Below, one piece after another: positions 14,694-22,974 of a stretch of 64,000 nucleotides of DNA (its first letter is position 1; every line of letters starts with the position of its first letter). Source of the DNA: Winogradskya humida (GTDB lineage: Bacteria; Actinomycetota; Actinomycetes; Mycobacteriales; Micromonosporaceae); assembly GCF_016862215.1 (NCBI RefSeq), contig NZ_BOMN01000108.1, forward strand, positions 1 to 64,000, in the 5' to 3' direction. Below the pieces are notes generated by a model, which searched no databases, had not been told where the DNA came from, and saw nothing but the letters and a program-made list of their open reading frames with translations. A program made the translations under genes and the position numbers.

Positions 14694-16073
14694 TCAGCAG
14701 CCGGGGAGGCGTTTGATGAGGTAGTCCTCGATCTGGTCGAGGGCGACCCGTTCCTGCTTCATGGTGTCGCGGTCGCGGACCGTGACGGCGTCGTCGGTGA
14801 GGGTGTCGAAGTCGACGGTGATGCAGAAGGGGGTGCCGATCTCGTCCTGGCGGCGGTAGCGGCGGCCGATGGCCTGGGAGTCGTCGAATTCGACCATCCA
14901 GCGTTTGCGGAGGGTCTCGGCGAGGCCGCGGGCCTTCGGGGAGAGCTCCGGGTTGCGGGAGAGCGGGAGGACGGCGACCTTGACCGGGGCGAGGCGGGGG
15001 TCGAAGCGCATGACCGTGCGCTTGTCGACGCCGCCCTTGGTGTTGGGGGCCTCGTCCTCGTCGTAGGCCTCGAGGAGGAAGGCCAGGACCGCGCGGGTGA
15101 GGCCGGCGGCGGGCTCGATGACGTACGGGACCCAGCGTTCCTGCTTTTCCTGGTCGAAGAAGGAGAGGTCGACGCCGGAGTGCTTGGAGTGGGTCTTGAG
15201 GTCGAAGTCGGTGCGGTTGGCGACGCCTTCGAGCTCGGCGAATTCGGTGCCGCCGAACTGGAAGCGGTATTCGATGTCGACCGTGCGCTTCGAGTAGTGG
15301 GAGAGCTTCTCCTTGGGGTGCTCGAAGAAGCGCAGGTTCTCCTCCGACAGCCCGAGGTCGAGATACCAGTTCCAGCGCTGCTGGAGCCAGTATTCGTGCC
15401 ATTCCTCGTCGGAGCCGGGGGCGACGAAGAACTCCATCTCCATCTGCTCGAACTCGCGGGTCCGGAAGATGAAGTTGCCGGGGGTGATCTCGTTGCGGAA
15501 GGACTTGCCGACCTGGGCGATGCCGAACGGCGGCTTCTTGCGGGCCGCGGTCGCGACGTTGTTGTAGTTGACGAAGATGCCCTGGGCGGTCTCGGGGCGC
15601 AGGTAGTGCAGGCCGTCGGCGCTCTCGGTGGGGCCGAGGTAGGTCTTCATCAGGCCGTTGAACATCTTGGGCTCGGTGAACGTACCCTTGTTGCCGCAGT
15701 TGGGGCAGTTGAGCTCGCTGAGCGAGGTGGGCGGCGCGCCGTGCTTGGCCTCCCAGGCCTCCTCGAGGTGGTCGGCGCGGAAGCGTTTGTGGCACGACTG
15801 GCACTCGGTCAGCGGGTCGACGAAGGCGTCGATGTGGCCGGAGGCCGTCCACACGTCGCGGGCCAGGATGACGGCGGAGTCGAGGCCGACGATGTCGTCG
15901 CGCTGCTGGACCATCGTCTTCCACCACTGCTGGCGGACGTTGTCCTTCAGCGCCACCCCGAGCGGACCGTAGTCCCACGCCGAACGGGTGCCTCCGTAGA
16001 TCTCGCTGGAGGGGAAGACGAAGCCACGGCGCTTGGCCAGGCTGACGACGGCGTCGATACGGTCGGCGGGCAT
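14694..16073 (-). CDS. glyQS: Glycyl-tRNA synthetase (dimeric alpha2 type)
   Basis: Class II aminoacyl-tRNA synthetase charging tRNA-Gly, 459 aa, the normal length of the actinobacterial alpha2 enzyme. It begins with MPADRIDAVVSLAKRRGFVFPSSEIYGG, then shows SAWDYGPLG, an inserted zinc-type element with CQSC and CPNC pairs, motif 2 around FRNEITPGNFIFRTREFEQME, and motif 3 near AAGLTRAVLAFL. The C-terminal anticodon-binding domain starts near VAVLPLS. The ATG at 16073 follows a strong GGAGG; the open frame upstream overlaps the next gene and is not coding. Confidence 0.95.
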   Translation of the reverse strand: MPADRIDAVVSLAKRRGFVFPSSEIYGGTRSAWDYGPLGVALKDNVRQQWWKTMVQQRDDIVGLDSAVILARDVWTASGHIDAFVDPLTECQSCHKRFRADHLEEAWEAKHGAPPTSLSELNCPNCGNKGTFTEPKMFNGLMKTYLGPTESADGLHYLRPETAQGIFVNYNNVATAARKKPPFGIAQVGKSFRNEITPGNFIFRTREFEQMEMEFFVAPGSDEEWHEYWLQQRWNWYLDLGLSEENLRFFEHPKEKLSHYSKRTVDIEYRFQFGGTEFAELEGVANRTDFDLKTHSKHSGVDLSFFDQEKQERWVPYVIEPAAGLTRAVLAFLLEAYDEDEAPNTKGGVDKRTVMRFDPRLAPVKVAVLPLSRNPELSPKARGLAETLRKRWMVEFDDSQAIGRRYRRQDEIGTPFCITVDFDTLTDDAVTVRDRDTMKQERVALDQIEDYLIKRLPGC

Positions 16074-16134
16074 GTTCCTCCTACGCCGGCTGGTTGTCGG
16101 CGAGAACGTAGCGGATGTGGACGAAATGAGGAGA

Positions 16135-16635
16135 TTACTCCTCGATACTGCACACTTCGAAGCGACCGGTCGAGGTGTTTTGCTCGAGGACGGCCTCCAG
16201 CTCGGCGCGGGAACCGTCCGCGTAGCGCACCTCGACCGGAACGGTGAGGCGCACCAGGGACACGTCGCCGAGGTCGTAGTCGACGATCGGCTCCTGACCG
16301 GAGACCTGCTCGGTGAACTCGGACTCGCTCTGCGACGAGCGCGCCGACTCGCAGAGCATGTCGTAGGCGTCGCTGTAGTTGCGGTCGCGGACGGCGTCGA
16401 GATAGTCGGCCACGACAGCGTCGGCCTGCTCGTTGAGGGCCTTGCCGCCGACCGCGCCGATCCCGATGACGGCGGCCAGCCCGACCCCGAAGATGAGCAG
16501 CACGGCCCCGATGGCCAGCGCGATGCTCGTGCCGAGCCGCCGCCCGCGCCCCTCAATCGGTGGCGCGGGGAAGGGCGGATGCACGCCGGGTCCCTGCGGG
16601 GGAGGCGGAGCCGAGAAACCAGCCGGAGCCGTCAT
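16135..16635 (-). CDS. Single-pass membrane protein with NTF2-like extracytoplasmic domain
   Basis: A 166-aa protein with a proline-rich cytoplasmic N-terminus (residues 1-30), one transmembrane helix (about 36-62, LGTSIALAIGAVLLIFGVGLAAV) and a C-terminal domain resembling DUF4878/NTF2-like folds (VVADYLDAVRDRNYSDAYDMLCES...). Two cysteines (in DMLCES and EVCSIEE) may form a disulphide outside the membrane. This architecture is very common in actinobacteria and its function is unknown. It ends 61 bases before the glyQS start, so the two may share a transcript. Confidence 0.8.
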   Translation of the reverse strand: MTAPAGFSAPPPPQGPGVHPPFPAPPIEGRGRRLGTSIALAIGAVLLIFGVGLAAVIGIGAVGGKALNEQADAVVADYLDAVRDRNYSDAYDMLCESARSSQSESEFTEQVSGQEPIVDYDLGDVSLVRLTVPVEVRYADGSRAELEAVLEQNTSTGRFEVCSIEE

Positions 16636-16651
16636 GCGGCAAGCCTACGGG

Positions 16652-16993
16652 TCAGCGCCAGGGTTCGGCGGCCCGGTCGCTGGCCACCACCTCGACGGGC
16701 GAGCCCGGCGCCGCGGAGGCGAGCGTCTCGAAGGCGGACGGCTCGTCGAGCGACTCGGACAACAGCGGGGTGGCGTTCACCTTGACGTCGAAACCGCCGA
16801 GCGCGCGCCGGTAGGCTCCGACGGATTCCCACTCGGTGACCAGCGTCCAGTAGCCGGGGTCGTCGAGCGCGCGGGTGAGCCGGCCGGAGAGGTATCCGGT
16901 GCTCGCGGCGAGGGCGGCCAGGGCGGCATGTGCCCGCCCGGCGAACGATTCCTGCGTGTCGGACGGGACGACAAAACGGTTCAGCACCAGCAT
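16652..16993 (-). CDS. Antibiotic biosynthesis monooxygenase (ABM) domain protein
   Basis: A 113-aa alpha+beta ferredoxin-like barrel protein of the ABM superfamily: strand MLVLNRFVVP, a helix rich in Ala around FAGRAHAALAALAAS, TGYLSGRLTRALDDPGYWTLVTEWESVGAYRRAL, then a final strand. The family includes haem-degrading and quinone-forming monooxygenases and many uncharacterised stress proteins. It is a short gene between two membrane proteins, and nothing nearby points to a substrate. Confidence 0.78.
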   Translation of the reverse strand: MLVLNRFVVPSDTQESFAGRAHAALAALAASTGYLSGRLTRALDDPGYWTLVTEWESVGAYRRALGGFDVKVNATPLLSESLDEPSAFETLASAAPGSPVEVVASDRAAEPWR

Positions 16994-17030
16994 GACGTGA
17001 GCCTACGCACACCGCCCGGGGAGAGCCGAA

Positions 17031-17273
17031 GTGAACCTGATGCGCCGACTGGCGACCGTGAACCCGACGACCGCCTTCATCATCGCGCTGACGTTGCTGC
17101 TCGCGGGGTTGTTCCTGCCGGGCATCATCGGCGGCGCCCTGCTGTTCCTGCTGGGCGTGGCGATGGCCGCCCTCACGTTCACGACCTGGCCGGTCCAGTC
17201 CACCGCGGTCCGCACGATCCGGGTGATCATGCTGGCCCTGCTGTTCGCAGCGGCTGTGACGAAGACGATCTAG
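17031..17273 (+). CDS. Small two-to-three-helix membrane protein (DUF6703-like)
   Basis: An 80-aa hydrophobic protein with a short N-terminus (MNLMRRLATVNPTTAF) and three hydrophobic stretches: about residues 16-32, 33-50 and 61-78. It resembles the DUF6703 family of actinobacterial membrane proteins in length and in the RRLATVNPTTAFI motif; the family assignment is from memory. GTG start at 17031. It precedes the zinc-uptake operon by 55 bases and ends just before its promoter. Confidence 0.75.
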   Translation: MNLMRRLATVNPTTAFIIALTLLLAGLFLPGIIGGALLFLLGVAMAALTFTTWPVQSTAVRTIRVIMLALLFAAAVTKTI

Positions 17274-17292
17274 AAACCGACCCATGCGCTTT

Positions 17293-17311
17293 TGACAATC
17301 ATTACCATTAT
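17293..17311. promoter_or_regulatory. Candidate Zur box in the znuA promoter
   Basis: On the minus strand the site reads ATAATGGTAATGATTGTCA, a low-GC island in a GC-rich genome that resembles the ATAATGAAAATCATTTTCA-like Zur boxes of actinobacteria (about 15 of 19 positions by eye). It overlaps a TTGACA -35 element (17292-17297) and lies just upstream of znuA, where Zur would block transcription when zinc is plentiful. The operon encodes its own Zur at 20232. Confidence 0.6.
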
Positions 17312-17328
17312 CGGTCATTGTTGATGCC

Positions 17329-18261
17329 ATGCCGCCGTCCCCCCGACTCCGCATCGCCGCCGCGCTCACCGCGGCCACGCTGGTGCTGGCCGGGTGTGCC
17401 GCCCGCTCCGACGGGTTCAGCGACGGCCGCCTCGATGTCGTGACCGCGTTCTACCCGCTGCAATACCTCGCCTCGCGGATCGGCGGCGCCGAGGTGTCGG
17501 TCACCGACCTCACCAAGCCGGGCGCAGAGCCGCACGACGTCGAGCTCAACCCGCGCCAGGTCGGCCGGGTCGCCGACGCCGGCCTGGTGATCTATCTCAA
17601 GGGCTTCCAGCCCGCGGTCGACCAGGCCGTCGCCCAGGAGGCCGCCGACCGGTCCCTCGACATCAGTACGGTCGTGCGGCTGCTGCCCGCCGAGGAGCAC
17701 TCCCACGAGCCCGGCGAGGACGAGCACGCCGAGGCGAACGGCAACGCCGACCCGCACGTCTGGCTCGACCCGCTCCGCTACGAGCAGATCGCCCAGGCCG
17801 TCGCCGACCGGCTGGCACAGATCGACCCACAACACGCGGATACCTACCAGAGTCGCGCCGCAGCCGTGAAAAAAGAGCTCCAGAACCTCAACACCGCCTA
17901 CGCCGCGGCCCTCAAAACCTGCCAGCGCCGCGAAATAGTCACCAGCCACGCCGCCTTCCACTATCTGGCGGACCGCTACGGCCTGACCGAGGTCGGCATC
18001 ACCGGCATCTCCCCCGAGGCGGAGCCCTCCCCGCAGCGCCTCGCCCACGTCGCCGAGGAGGCGAGAGCCACGGGAACCAGCACGATCTTCTTCGAGACCC
18101 TGGTCAGTCCCAAGGTCGCCGAGACCATCGCCCGGGAGGTGGGTGCGAAGACGGCGGTCCTCGACCCGCTCGAGGGCGTGACCGAGGCGGGTGCGGACTA
18201 CTTCACGGTCATGCGTACCAATCTGAATGCCCTGACCACGGCCCTGGGGTGCAGCTCATGA
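17329..18261 (+). CDS. znuA: Zinc ABC transporter substrate-binding lipoprotein ZnuA
   Basis: Cluster A-I metal-binding lipoprotein, 310 aa. Signal peptide with lipobox LAGC (Cys23). Domain one starts with VVTAFYPLQYLASRIGG; metal-ligand histidines are visible at PHDVELNP and, after a His/Glu-rich flexible loop (EEHSHEPGEDEHAEA, about residues 122-136) typical of zinc binders, at DPHVWLDP. Further ligands lie in SHAAFHYLADRYGL and a late Asp/Glu. The His-rich loop and Zur box favour zinc over manganese. It overlaps znuC by four bases. The SD is weak, so translation may depend on the leader. Confidence 0.92.
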   Translation: MPPSPRLRIAAALTAATLVLAGCAARSDGFSDGRLDVVTAFYPLQYLASRIGGAEVSVTDLTKPGAEPHDVELNPRQVGRVADAGLVIYLKGFQPAVDQAVAQEAADRSLDISTVVRLLPAEEHSHEPGEDEHAEANGNADPHVWLDPLRYEQIAQAVADRLAQIDPQHADTYQSRAAAVKKELQNLNTAYAAALKTCQRREIVTSHAAFHYLADRYGLTEVGITGISPEAEPSPQRLAHVAEEARATGTSTIFFETLVSPKVAETIAREVGAKTAVLDPLEGVTEAGADYFTVMRTNLNALTTALGCSS

Positions 18262-19037
18262 GCGTTGTAGCGGTCCGGCACGGCGCGGTCACCTATGGCG
18301 GCCGGCACGTGCTGCGGGACGTCAGCTTCGAGGTCGCGACCGGCCAGGTGGTGGCCATTCTGGGTGCGAACGGTTCCGGCAAATCCACCCTGGTGCGCAC
18401 GATCCTCGGCCTGGTCCCGCTGGCGGGTGGGGAGATCGATCTTTTCGGTACGCCCCGAGCCCGCTTCCGCACGTGGGCCCGCATCGGGTACGTACCCCAG
18501 CGCATCGGAGCGGGCAGCGGAGTCCCGGCAACAGTCGGCGAGGTCGTGGCATCCGGGCGCCTCGCCCGCCGCGGCATCTTCCGCCCCGCCCGCGCGGCCG
18601 ACCGTGACGCCGTACGCGCAGCGCTGGAGGACGTCGGGCTGCTCGACCGGATCAACGACCCGGTCACCACCCTCTCCGGCGGTCAGCAGCAGCGCACCCT
18701 GATCGCCCGTGCGCTGGCCGGCCGCCCCGACCTGCTGGTGCTCGACGAGCCCACGGCCGGAGTCGACGCCGCGAGCCAGGAGGCGTTCGCCGCCGTGCTG
18801 GGCCGCTTCGCCGAGCGGGGCGGCACGATCCTGCTGGTCGCGCACGAGCTGGGCCCCCTGGAGCCGCTCATCGACAAGGCAGTCGTCGTGCACGACGGGC
18901 GCATCGCCTACGAGGGCCGCGTCCCGGAGCCGGCCGGCCACCACGCCGCCCCGGGTCACGACCACGTCCACCCGCACGCCGAGCCCGAACGCCCCGCGAT
19001 CTGCGTAGCGCCCACCGACCGATTGCCGGCGAATTAG
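18258..19037 (+). CDS. znuC: Zinc ABC transporter ATP-binding protein ZnuC
   Basis: Cytoplasmic ATPase of the zinc importer, 259 aa. Walker A GANGSGKST, Q-loop YVPQRIG, signature LSGGQQQR, Walker B LLVLDEPTAGVD and switch His in VAHELGPLE. The C-terminal tail is His-rich (AGHHAAPGHDHVHPHAEPE), a common feature of ZnuC proteins and possibly a metal buffer. The start ATG at 18258 overlaps the znuA stop; a longer open frame upstream is a shadow of znuA. Confidence 0.92.
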   Translation: MSVVAVRHGAVTYGGRHVLRDVSFEVATGQVVAILGANGSGKSTLVRTILGLVPLAGGEIDLFGTPRARFRTWARIGYVPQRIGAGSGVPATVGEVVASGRLARRGIFRPARAADRDAVRAALEDVGLLDRINDPVTTLSGGQQQRTLIARALAGRPDLLVLDEPTAGVDAASQEAFAAVLGRFAERGGTILLVAHELGPLEPLIDKAVVVHDGRIAYEGRVPEPAGHHAAPGHDHVHPHAEPERPAICVAPTDRLPAN

Positions 19038-19039
19038 TC

Positions 19040-19921
19040 ATGGACCTTTTTCAGTACGACTTCATGATCCGGGCCCTGGTCGGCGCGCTGATCATCGGGC
19101 TGACGGCGCCGGCGCTCGGCATCTATCTCGTGCAGCGCCGGCTCTCGCTGATCGGCGACGGCATCGGTCACGTGGCGCTCACCGGTGTCGGCGTCGGGTT
19201 GTTGCTCCAGCAGTCCCCGGTGCTCACGGCGGTCATCGTGTCCGTGGTCGGCGCGATCGGTGTGGAGCTGGTGCGCGAGCGTGGGCGTACATCAGGGGAC
19301 CTTGCTCTTGCCCTGCTCTTCTATGGGGGCATCGCGGGCGGCGTGGTGCTGGTCGGGCTCTCCGACAGCAACAGCGGCAACCTCGTGCAGTACCTCTTCG
19401 GCTCGCTGATCACCACCACCCGCGCGGACGTCATCGTGATCGCGGTCCTGGGCGTCGCCGTGCTGGTCGCGATGCTCGCGCTGCGCCCGGCGCTGTTCGC
19501 GGTCTGCAACGACGAGGAGTACGCGAAGGTTTCGGGGCTCCCCGTGCGTACGCTCAATCTGTTGCTGGCAGTGACCACAGCCGTGACCGTGACGATCGCC
19601 ATGCGCACCGTGGGGTTGCTGCTCGTCAGCGCGCTGATGGTCGTGCCGGTGGCGGCCGCGCAGCAGGTCACCCGCGGTTTCCGCACGACGATGGCGGTGG
19701 CGATGCTGATCGGGGTGGTCGCCGCGGCGGCCGGCGTCACCGTCTCCGGCGAGGTCGACACGCCCCCGGGCGCGACCATCGTCATCCTGGCCATCGCCGT
19801 CTTCCTCGCGATCACGGTGGGCTCCACGGTCTGGCGGGTGGTGCGCCAGAGGATGAACCTGGACGGCAACCACCAGCACGCCGAACCCTCCGACGTCGTT
19901 CTGCAGGCAGGTGCCCGATGA
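19040..19921 (+). CDS. znuB: Zinc ABC transporter permease ZnuB
   Basis: Membrane channel subunit of the ABC-3 family, 293 aa, with eight or nine hydrophobic helices. Recognisable family sequences: LVQRRLSLIGDGIGHVALTGVGVG, and LVSALMVVPVAAAQQVTRGFRT, the conserved cytoplasmic loop that contacts ZnuC. Its start lies two bases past znuC and its end overlaps the arsR start by four, so it is third in the operon znuA-znuC-znuB-arsR-zur. Confidence 0.92.
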   Translation: MDLFQYDFMIRALVGALIIGLTAPALGIYLVQRRLSLIGDGIGHVALTGVGVGLLLQQSPVLTAVIVSVVGAIGVELVRERGRTSGDLALALLFYGGIAGGVVLVGLSDSNSGNLVQYLFGSLITTTRADVIVIAVLGVAVLVAMLALRPALFAVCNDEEYAKVSGLPVRTLNLLLAVTTAVTVTIAMRTVGLLLVSALMVVPVAAAQQVTRGFRTTMAVAMLIGVVAAAAGVTVSGEVDTPPGATIVILAIAVFLAITVGSTVWRVVRQRMNLDGNHQHAEPSDVVLQAGAR

Positions 19922-20235
19922 GCTCCGATGTAGCCCCGGGCCAGACCACCGGCTACGAGGCGTACGAAGCAGCCGGCGAACTGCTGCGCGCCCTGTCCGC
20001 GCCGATCCGGGTGGCGATCGTCGCCGAGCTCGGCACCGGTGAACGCTGCGTCCACGAACTCGTCGAGAAGCTGGGCGCACCACAGCCCCTGGTCTCGCAG
20101 CATCTGCGCGTACTGCGCGGTGCCGGGGTGGTCCGGGGTGCCCGCCGCGGCCGCGAGATCGCATACTCACTGGTGGACGAACACGTAGCGCACATCGTTG
20201 CTGACGCCGTAAGCCACGCCAGGGAGGGCTCATGA
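19918..20235 (+). CDS. ArsR/SmtB family metal-responsive repressor
   Basis: Winged-helix dimer, 105 aa. The recognition helix is in GAPQPLVSQHLRVLRGAGVVRGARRGREIAYSLVDEHV, the classic ArsR sequence. A single cysteine (GERCVHEL) is at the alpha-3 position where metal-sensing ArsR proteins often place a ligand; histidines in the C-terminal helix (VAHIVADAVSHAREGS) match SmtB-like alpha-5 zinc sites. It sits between znuB and zur with 4-bp overlaps on both sides, so it may sense excess zinc and act together with Zur; this is inference. Confidence 0.88.
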   Translation: MSSDVAPGQTTGYEAYEAAGELLRALSAPIRVAIVAELGTGERCVHELVEKLGAPQPLVSQHLRVLRGAGVVRGARRGREIAYSLVDEHVAHIVADAVSHAREGS

Positions 20236-20642
20236 CTGAGGAAACAGTTGTACGCAACACCAAGCAGCGTGCCGCCGTCCGGGATGTCCTTGCCGACTGC
20301 GAGGGGTTCCACAGCGCCCAGGACCTGCACGCCCTCCTGCGCGACCGCGGCGAACGCGTCGGGCTCACGACCGTCTACCGCACCCTGCAGGGGCTGGCCG
20401 ATGCCGGCGAGATCGACGTGATGCGCCCGCCCGGCGGCGAGCATCTCTACCGGCGCTGCAGCCGCGGTCACCACCATCACCTGGTGTGCCGCTCGTGCGG
20501 GCGCACGGTCGAGGTGGAGGGACCGGCGGTCGAGAGCTGGGCCGAGAAGATGGCGGGCCGGCACGGCTTCGTCGACATCTCGCACACCCTGGAGATCTTC
20601 GGGACGTGCACCGATTGCGCCGCGAAGCAGAAAACGGACTGA
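20232..20642 (+). CDS. zur: Fur-family zinc uptake regulator Zur
   Basis: Dimeric zinc-dependent repressor, 136 aa. The N-terminal winged helix includes FHSAQDLHALLRDRGERVGLTTVYRTLQGLADAGEID. The structural zinc site is formed by two CxxC pairs, VCRSC (86-89) and GTCTDC (126-129). Sensory ligands are in HLYRRCSRGHHHHLVC. The GHHHHLVCRSCG motif and absence of extra iron-type features, plus the znu operon, identify Zur over Fur. It likely represses the operon through the box at 17293-17311. Confidence 0.92.
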   Translation: MTEETVVRNTKQRAAVRDVLADCEGFHSAQDLHALLRDRGERVGLTTVYRTLQGLADAGEIDVMRPPGGEHLYRRCSRGHHHHLVCRSCGRTVEVEGPAVESWAEKMAGRHGFVDISHTLEIFGTCTDCAAKQKTD

Positions 20643-20676
20643 GCGTCCGGGCCGCGTCCGTGGGACGCTTTCGCCC

Positions 20677-21282
20677 GTGAAGATGTACGCCGACCGGCTC
20701 CCCACCGCCGTCCGCCAGCTGCTCACCGACCTGCTCGTCGTGTTCTGGGTCTACGCCTGGATCCGAGCCGGCCTCTGGATTAACGACATGGTCGAGAAGC
20801 TGGGCGTCCCCGGCCAGAAACTGCAGGACGCCGGCACGGGCATCGCCGGCAACCTGAACGACATCAGCGGCAAGGTCGGCCGGGTGCCGCTGGTCGGCGA
20901 CGACCTGACCTCCCCCTTCAAGAGCGCGGCCGGCGCTGCGGCCAGCATCGCCGACGCCGGGCGCCAGCAGCAGGAGATCATCGACAACCTGGCCCTCGCC
21001 ATGTCGCTGCTGATCATCGCCGTGCCGCTGGCCCTGGTGCTCTTCCTCTGGCTGCCGCTACGGCTGCGCTGGATGCGCCGCGCGGGGGTGGCCGTCAAGG
21101 TCCGCAACGAGCCGGCCGGCAAGGACCTGCTCGCCCTGCGCGCCCTGGCCAGCCGACCGCTCAACGAGCTCACCAAGCTCGGCCCGGACATCGCCCAGTC
21201 CTGGCGCAACGGCGACGCCGCCGCGGTCGACGCCCTCGCCGCCCTGGAGCTCAGGGACCTGGGTCTCAAACCGGCTCGTTGA
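20677..21282 (+). CDS. Two-helix membrane protein of unknown function
   Basis: A 201-aa protein with a first hydrophobic helix near residues 16-34 (LLTDLLVVFWVYAWIRAGLWI), a long extracytoplasmic Gly/Ala/Asp-rich region with amphipathic character, and a second helix at about 108-131 (LALAMSLLIIAVPLALVLFLWLPL) followed by a cytoplasmic domain of 70 residues. I recognise it as a type common among actinobacteria but cannot name a function. GTG start. It ends overlapping the convergent gene at 21266 by 17 bases. Confidence 0.78.
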   Translation: MKMYADRLPTAVRQLLTDLLVVFWVYAWIRAGLWINDMVEKLGVPGQKLQDAGTGIAGNLNDISGKVGRVPLVGDDLTSPFKSAAGAAASIADAGRQQQEIIDNLALAMSLLIIAVPLALVLFLWLPLRLRWMRRAGVAVKVRNEPAGKDLLALRALASRPLNELTKLGPDIAQSWRNGDAAAVDALAALELRDLGLKPAR

Positions 21283-21787
21283 GCGCTTCCTCGTCCTCTT
21301 CCTCGGCATCCTCGTCCATCCAGTTCTTGCGGGCGAACGGGATCGCGGCCCAGAACGTGAGGAACCACGCGGCGGTGATCCCGGTGAAGATCACGGCTGC
21401 CCAGATGTTCAGCAGGTAGTCGGTGATCAGGAAGACGCTGCTGACCATCGAGACGAGCATGAAGGCCAGGCCGCCCGTCGCCATCCGGTGCGCGTAGCGG
21501 ACCAGCTCCGGTTTGCGGCCCTGGCGGAACAGTGCCCGGTGGAACGCCACCGGCGAGATGATCATCGCGGTGGCGAAGGCCGCGGCGATCAGCGCGACGA
21601 CGAACGTGTCCTTCTGCAGCTCCGTGGTGTTGGGGAACCCGCTGCTGAACGGCAGGGTGAGCAGGAACGCGAAGAGGATCTGCACGCCGGTCTGTGCTAC
21701 CCGGAGCTCCTGCAACAGGTCCGCGAAGTTGCGGTCCCAGCGCTGTTTCTCCGACTCGTGTTTCATCCGGCGCTTCTCGGCGGCCAT
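21266..21787 (-). CDS. DUF6328-like four-helix membrane protein
   Basis: A 173-aa protein with a charged cytoplasmic N-terminus (MAAEKRRMKHESEKQRWDRNFADLLQELRVAQTG) and four transmembrane helices between residues 36 and 155; the acidic tail (EDAEEEDEEALNEPV) is cytoplasmic. The pattern ELRVAQTGVQILFAFLLTLPF is the hallmark of the DUF6328 family. Good SD AAGGAGA. Function unknown. It converges with the membrane protein at 20677, sharing 17 bases. Confidence 0.82.
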   Translation of the reverse strand: MAAEKRRMKHESEKQRWDRNFADLLQELRVAQTGVQILFAFLLTLPFSSGFPNTTELQKDTFVVALIAAAFATAMIISPVAFHRALFRQGRKPELVRYAHRMATGGLAFMLVSMVSSVFLITDYLLNIWAAVIFTGITAAWFLTFWAAIPFARKNWMDEDAEEEDEEALNEPV

Positions 21788-21844
21788 CAGGTCGTCTCCT
21801 TAGCGTCACTTTGTGGCGCCTGAAGTGCCCCGGCCCAGGCAGCG

Positions 21845-22660
21845 TCAAACGCCGATGCGCGCCAGGGCGACCTCGGCGAGCGCCTTCGGGGCCTCCTCCG
21901 GCACCCAGTGCCCGATGCCGCGCAACGCGACGAAGCGGTAGTCCGCCGACACCCAGGTCGCGGTGGACAGCGCGGCAGGGCGGCCCACGACCGGGTCACC
22001 GTCGCTCCACACGTACGTCGTCGGCACGGTGATCGTGCCCACGCCGGCGAGGTCGCGGCCGGAGAGTGCGCGGTACCAGTTCAGCGCCCCGGTCAGCCGG
22101 CCCGGTTCGGCCATGGCGCGGGCGTACATCGCGGCGCGTGGCCCGATCGGGCGCATCAACCGCCGCAACACCGCGCCATCCCGGGCCAGGAGGATCCGTT
22201 CGGCCACCGGGGACTGGAAGATCTTCATGTACGCGAACCGCGCCCGCTGCGACGGCTGGTTCCGCAACGCCACGGCGAGCCCGCGCGGATGTGGCACCGA
22301 GACGGCGGTGAGGGTGTGCAGCCGCTCCGGATGCGCGGCGGCCAGCACCCAGGACACCTGCGCACCCCAGTCGTGCCCGATGACGTGCGCCTTCTCGATG
22401 CCGAGCGCGTCGAGTACGCCCACGGCGTCATCGGCAGCCTTGGTGATCGCGTAGTCGGCGACGTCGGCAGGTCGCGCGCCGGGTGAGTATCCGCGCTGGT
22501 CGAGGGCGTACGTGCGCAGCCCCGCCCCGTGCAACCGCGGCAGGATAAGGTCGAATTCGCGGTGATCCTGCGGAAACCCGTGCAGAAGGAGCACCGGGAC
22601 GCCGTCCTCGGGCCCCGCCGCATGGACGTCGAACGTGTACCCGCCGGCCTTGATCTCCAT
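21845..22660 (-). CDS. Alpha/beta hydrolase (epoxide-hydrolase-like)
   Basis: Cytoplasmic alpha/beta hydrolase, 271 aa. Oxyanion motif LLLHGFPQDHREFD, nucleophile elbow IGHDWGAQ with Asp as nucleophile (epoxide hydrolase or haloalkane dehalogenase style rather than Ser), and the general-base His in GIGHWVPEEAPKALAE. The acidic partner should lie in the WSDGDPVVG segment. Nucleophile Asp favours epoxide or C-halogen hydrolysis over esterase activity. ATG at 22660 is preceded by GGAGGG; the longer frame is discarded. Confidence 0.88.
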   Translation of the reverse strand: MEIKAGGYTFDVHAAGPEDGVPVLLLHGFPQDHREFDLILPRLHGAGLRTYALDQRGYSPGARPADVADYAITKAADDAVGVLDALGIEKAHVIGHDWGAQVSWVLAAAHPERLHTLTAVSVPHPRGLAVALRNQPSQRARFAYMKIFQSPVAERILLARDGAVLRRLMRPIGPRAAMYARAMAEPGRLTGALNWYRALSGRDLAGVGTITVPTTYVWSDGDPVVGRPAALSTATWVSADYRFVALRGIGHWVPEEAPKALAEVALARIGV

Positions 22661-22725
22661 GTGACCCCTCCAACGCTGTCCCACATCACCCCACGGTGTT
22701 AGCGTCATCGAAACACAAGCAGCAG

Positions 22726-22805
22726 TGAGGTTTGTTCGCGACGGTGGAGATCAAGTGCGCACATTGCGCACCGTCGGTCTCAAGGTAGGTCGCGAACAAA
22801 CCTCA
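22726..22805. repeat. 80-bp element bounded by a perfect 17-bp inverted repeat
   Basis: TGAGGTTTGTTCGCGAC (22726-22742) is exactly inverted at 22789-22805. The 46-base interior contains a second dyad, GTGCGCA-CAT-TGCGCAC (about 22755-22771). It ends two bases before the TPP riboswitch. It could be a strong hairpin, a bipartite operator at the ykoE promoter, or a miniature transposon-like element; the sequence alone does not decide. Confidence 0.85.
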
Positions 22806-22807
22806 TC

Positions 22808-22896
<89 letters not shown>

Positions 22897-22974
22897 GTCT
22901 TTTCTCCAGCCGCGCCGTGTCCGGGTAACCCCGGCGACGGCGTGCGTCTCCTCCCACCACCCCTGGGAGGGAAC

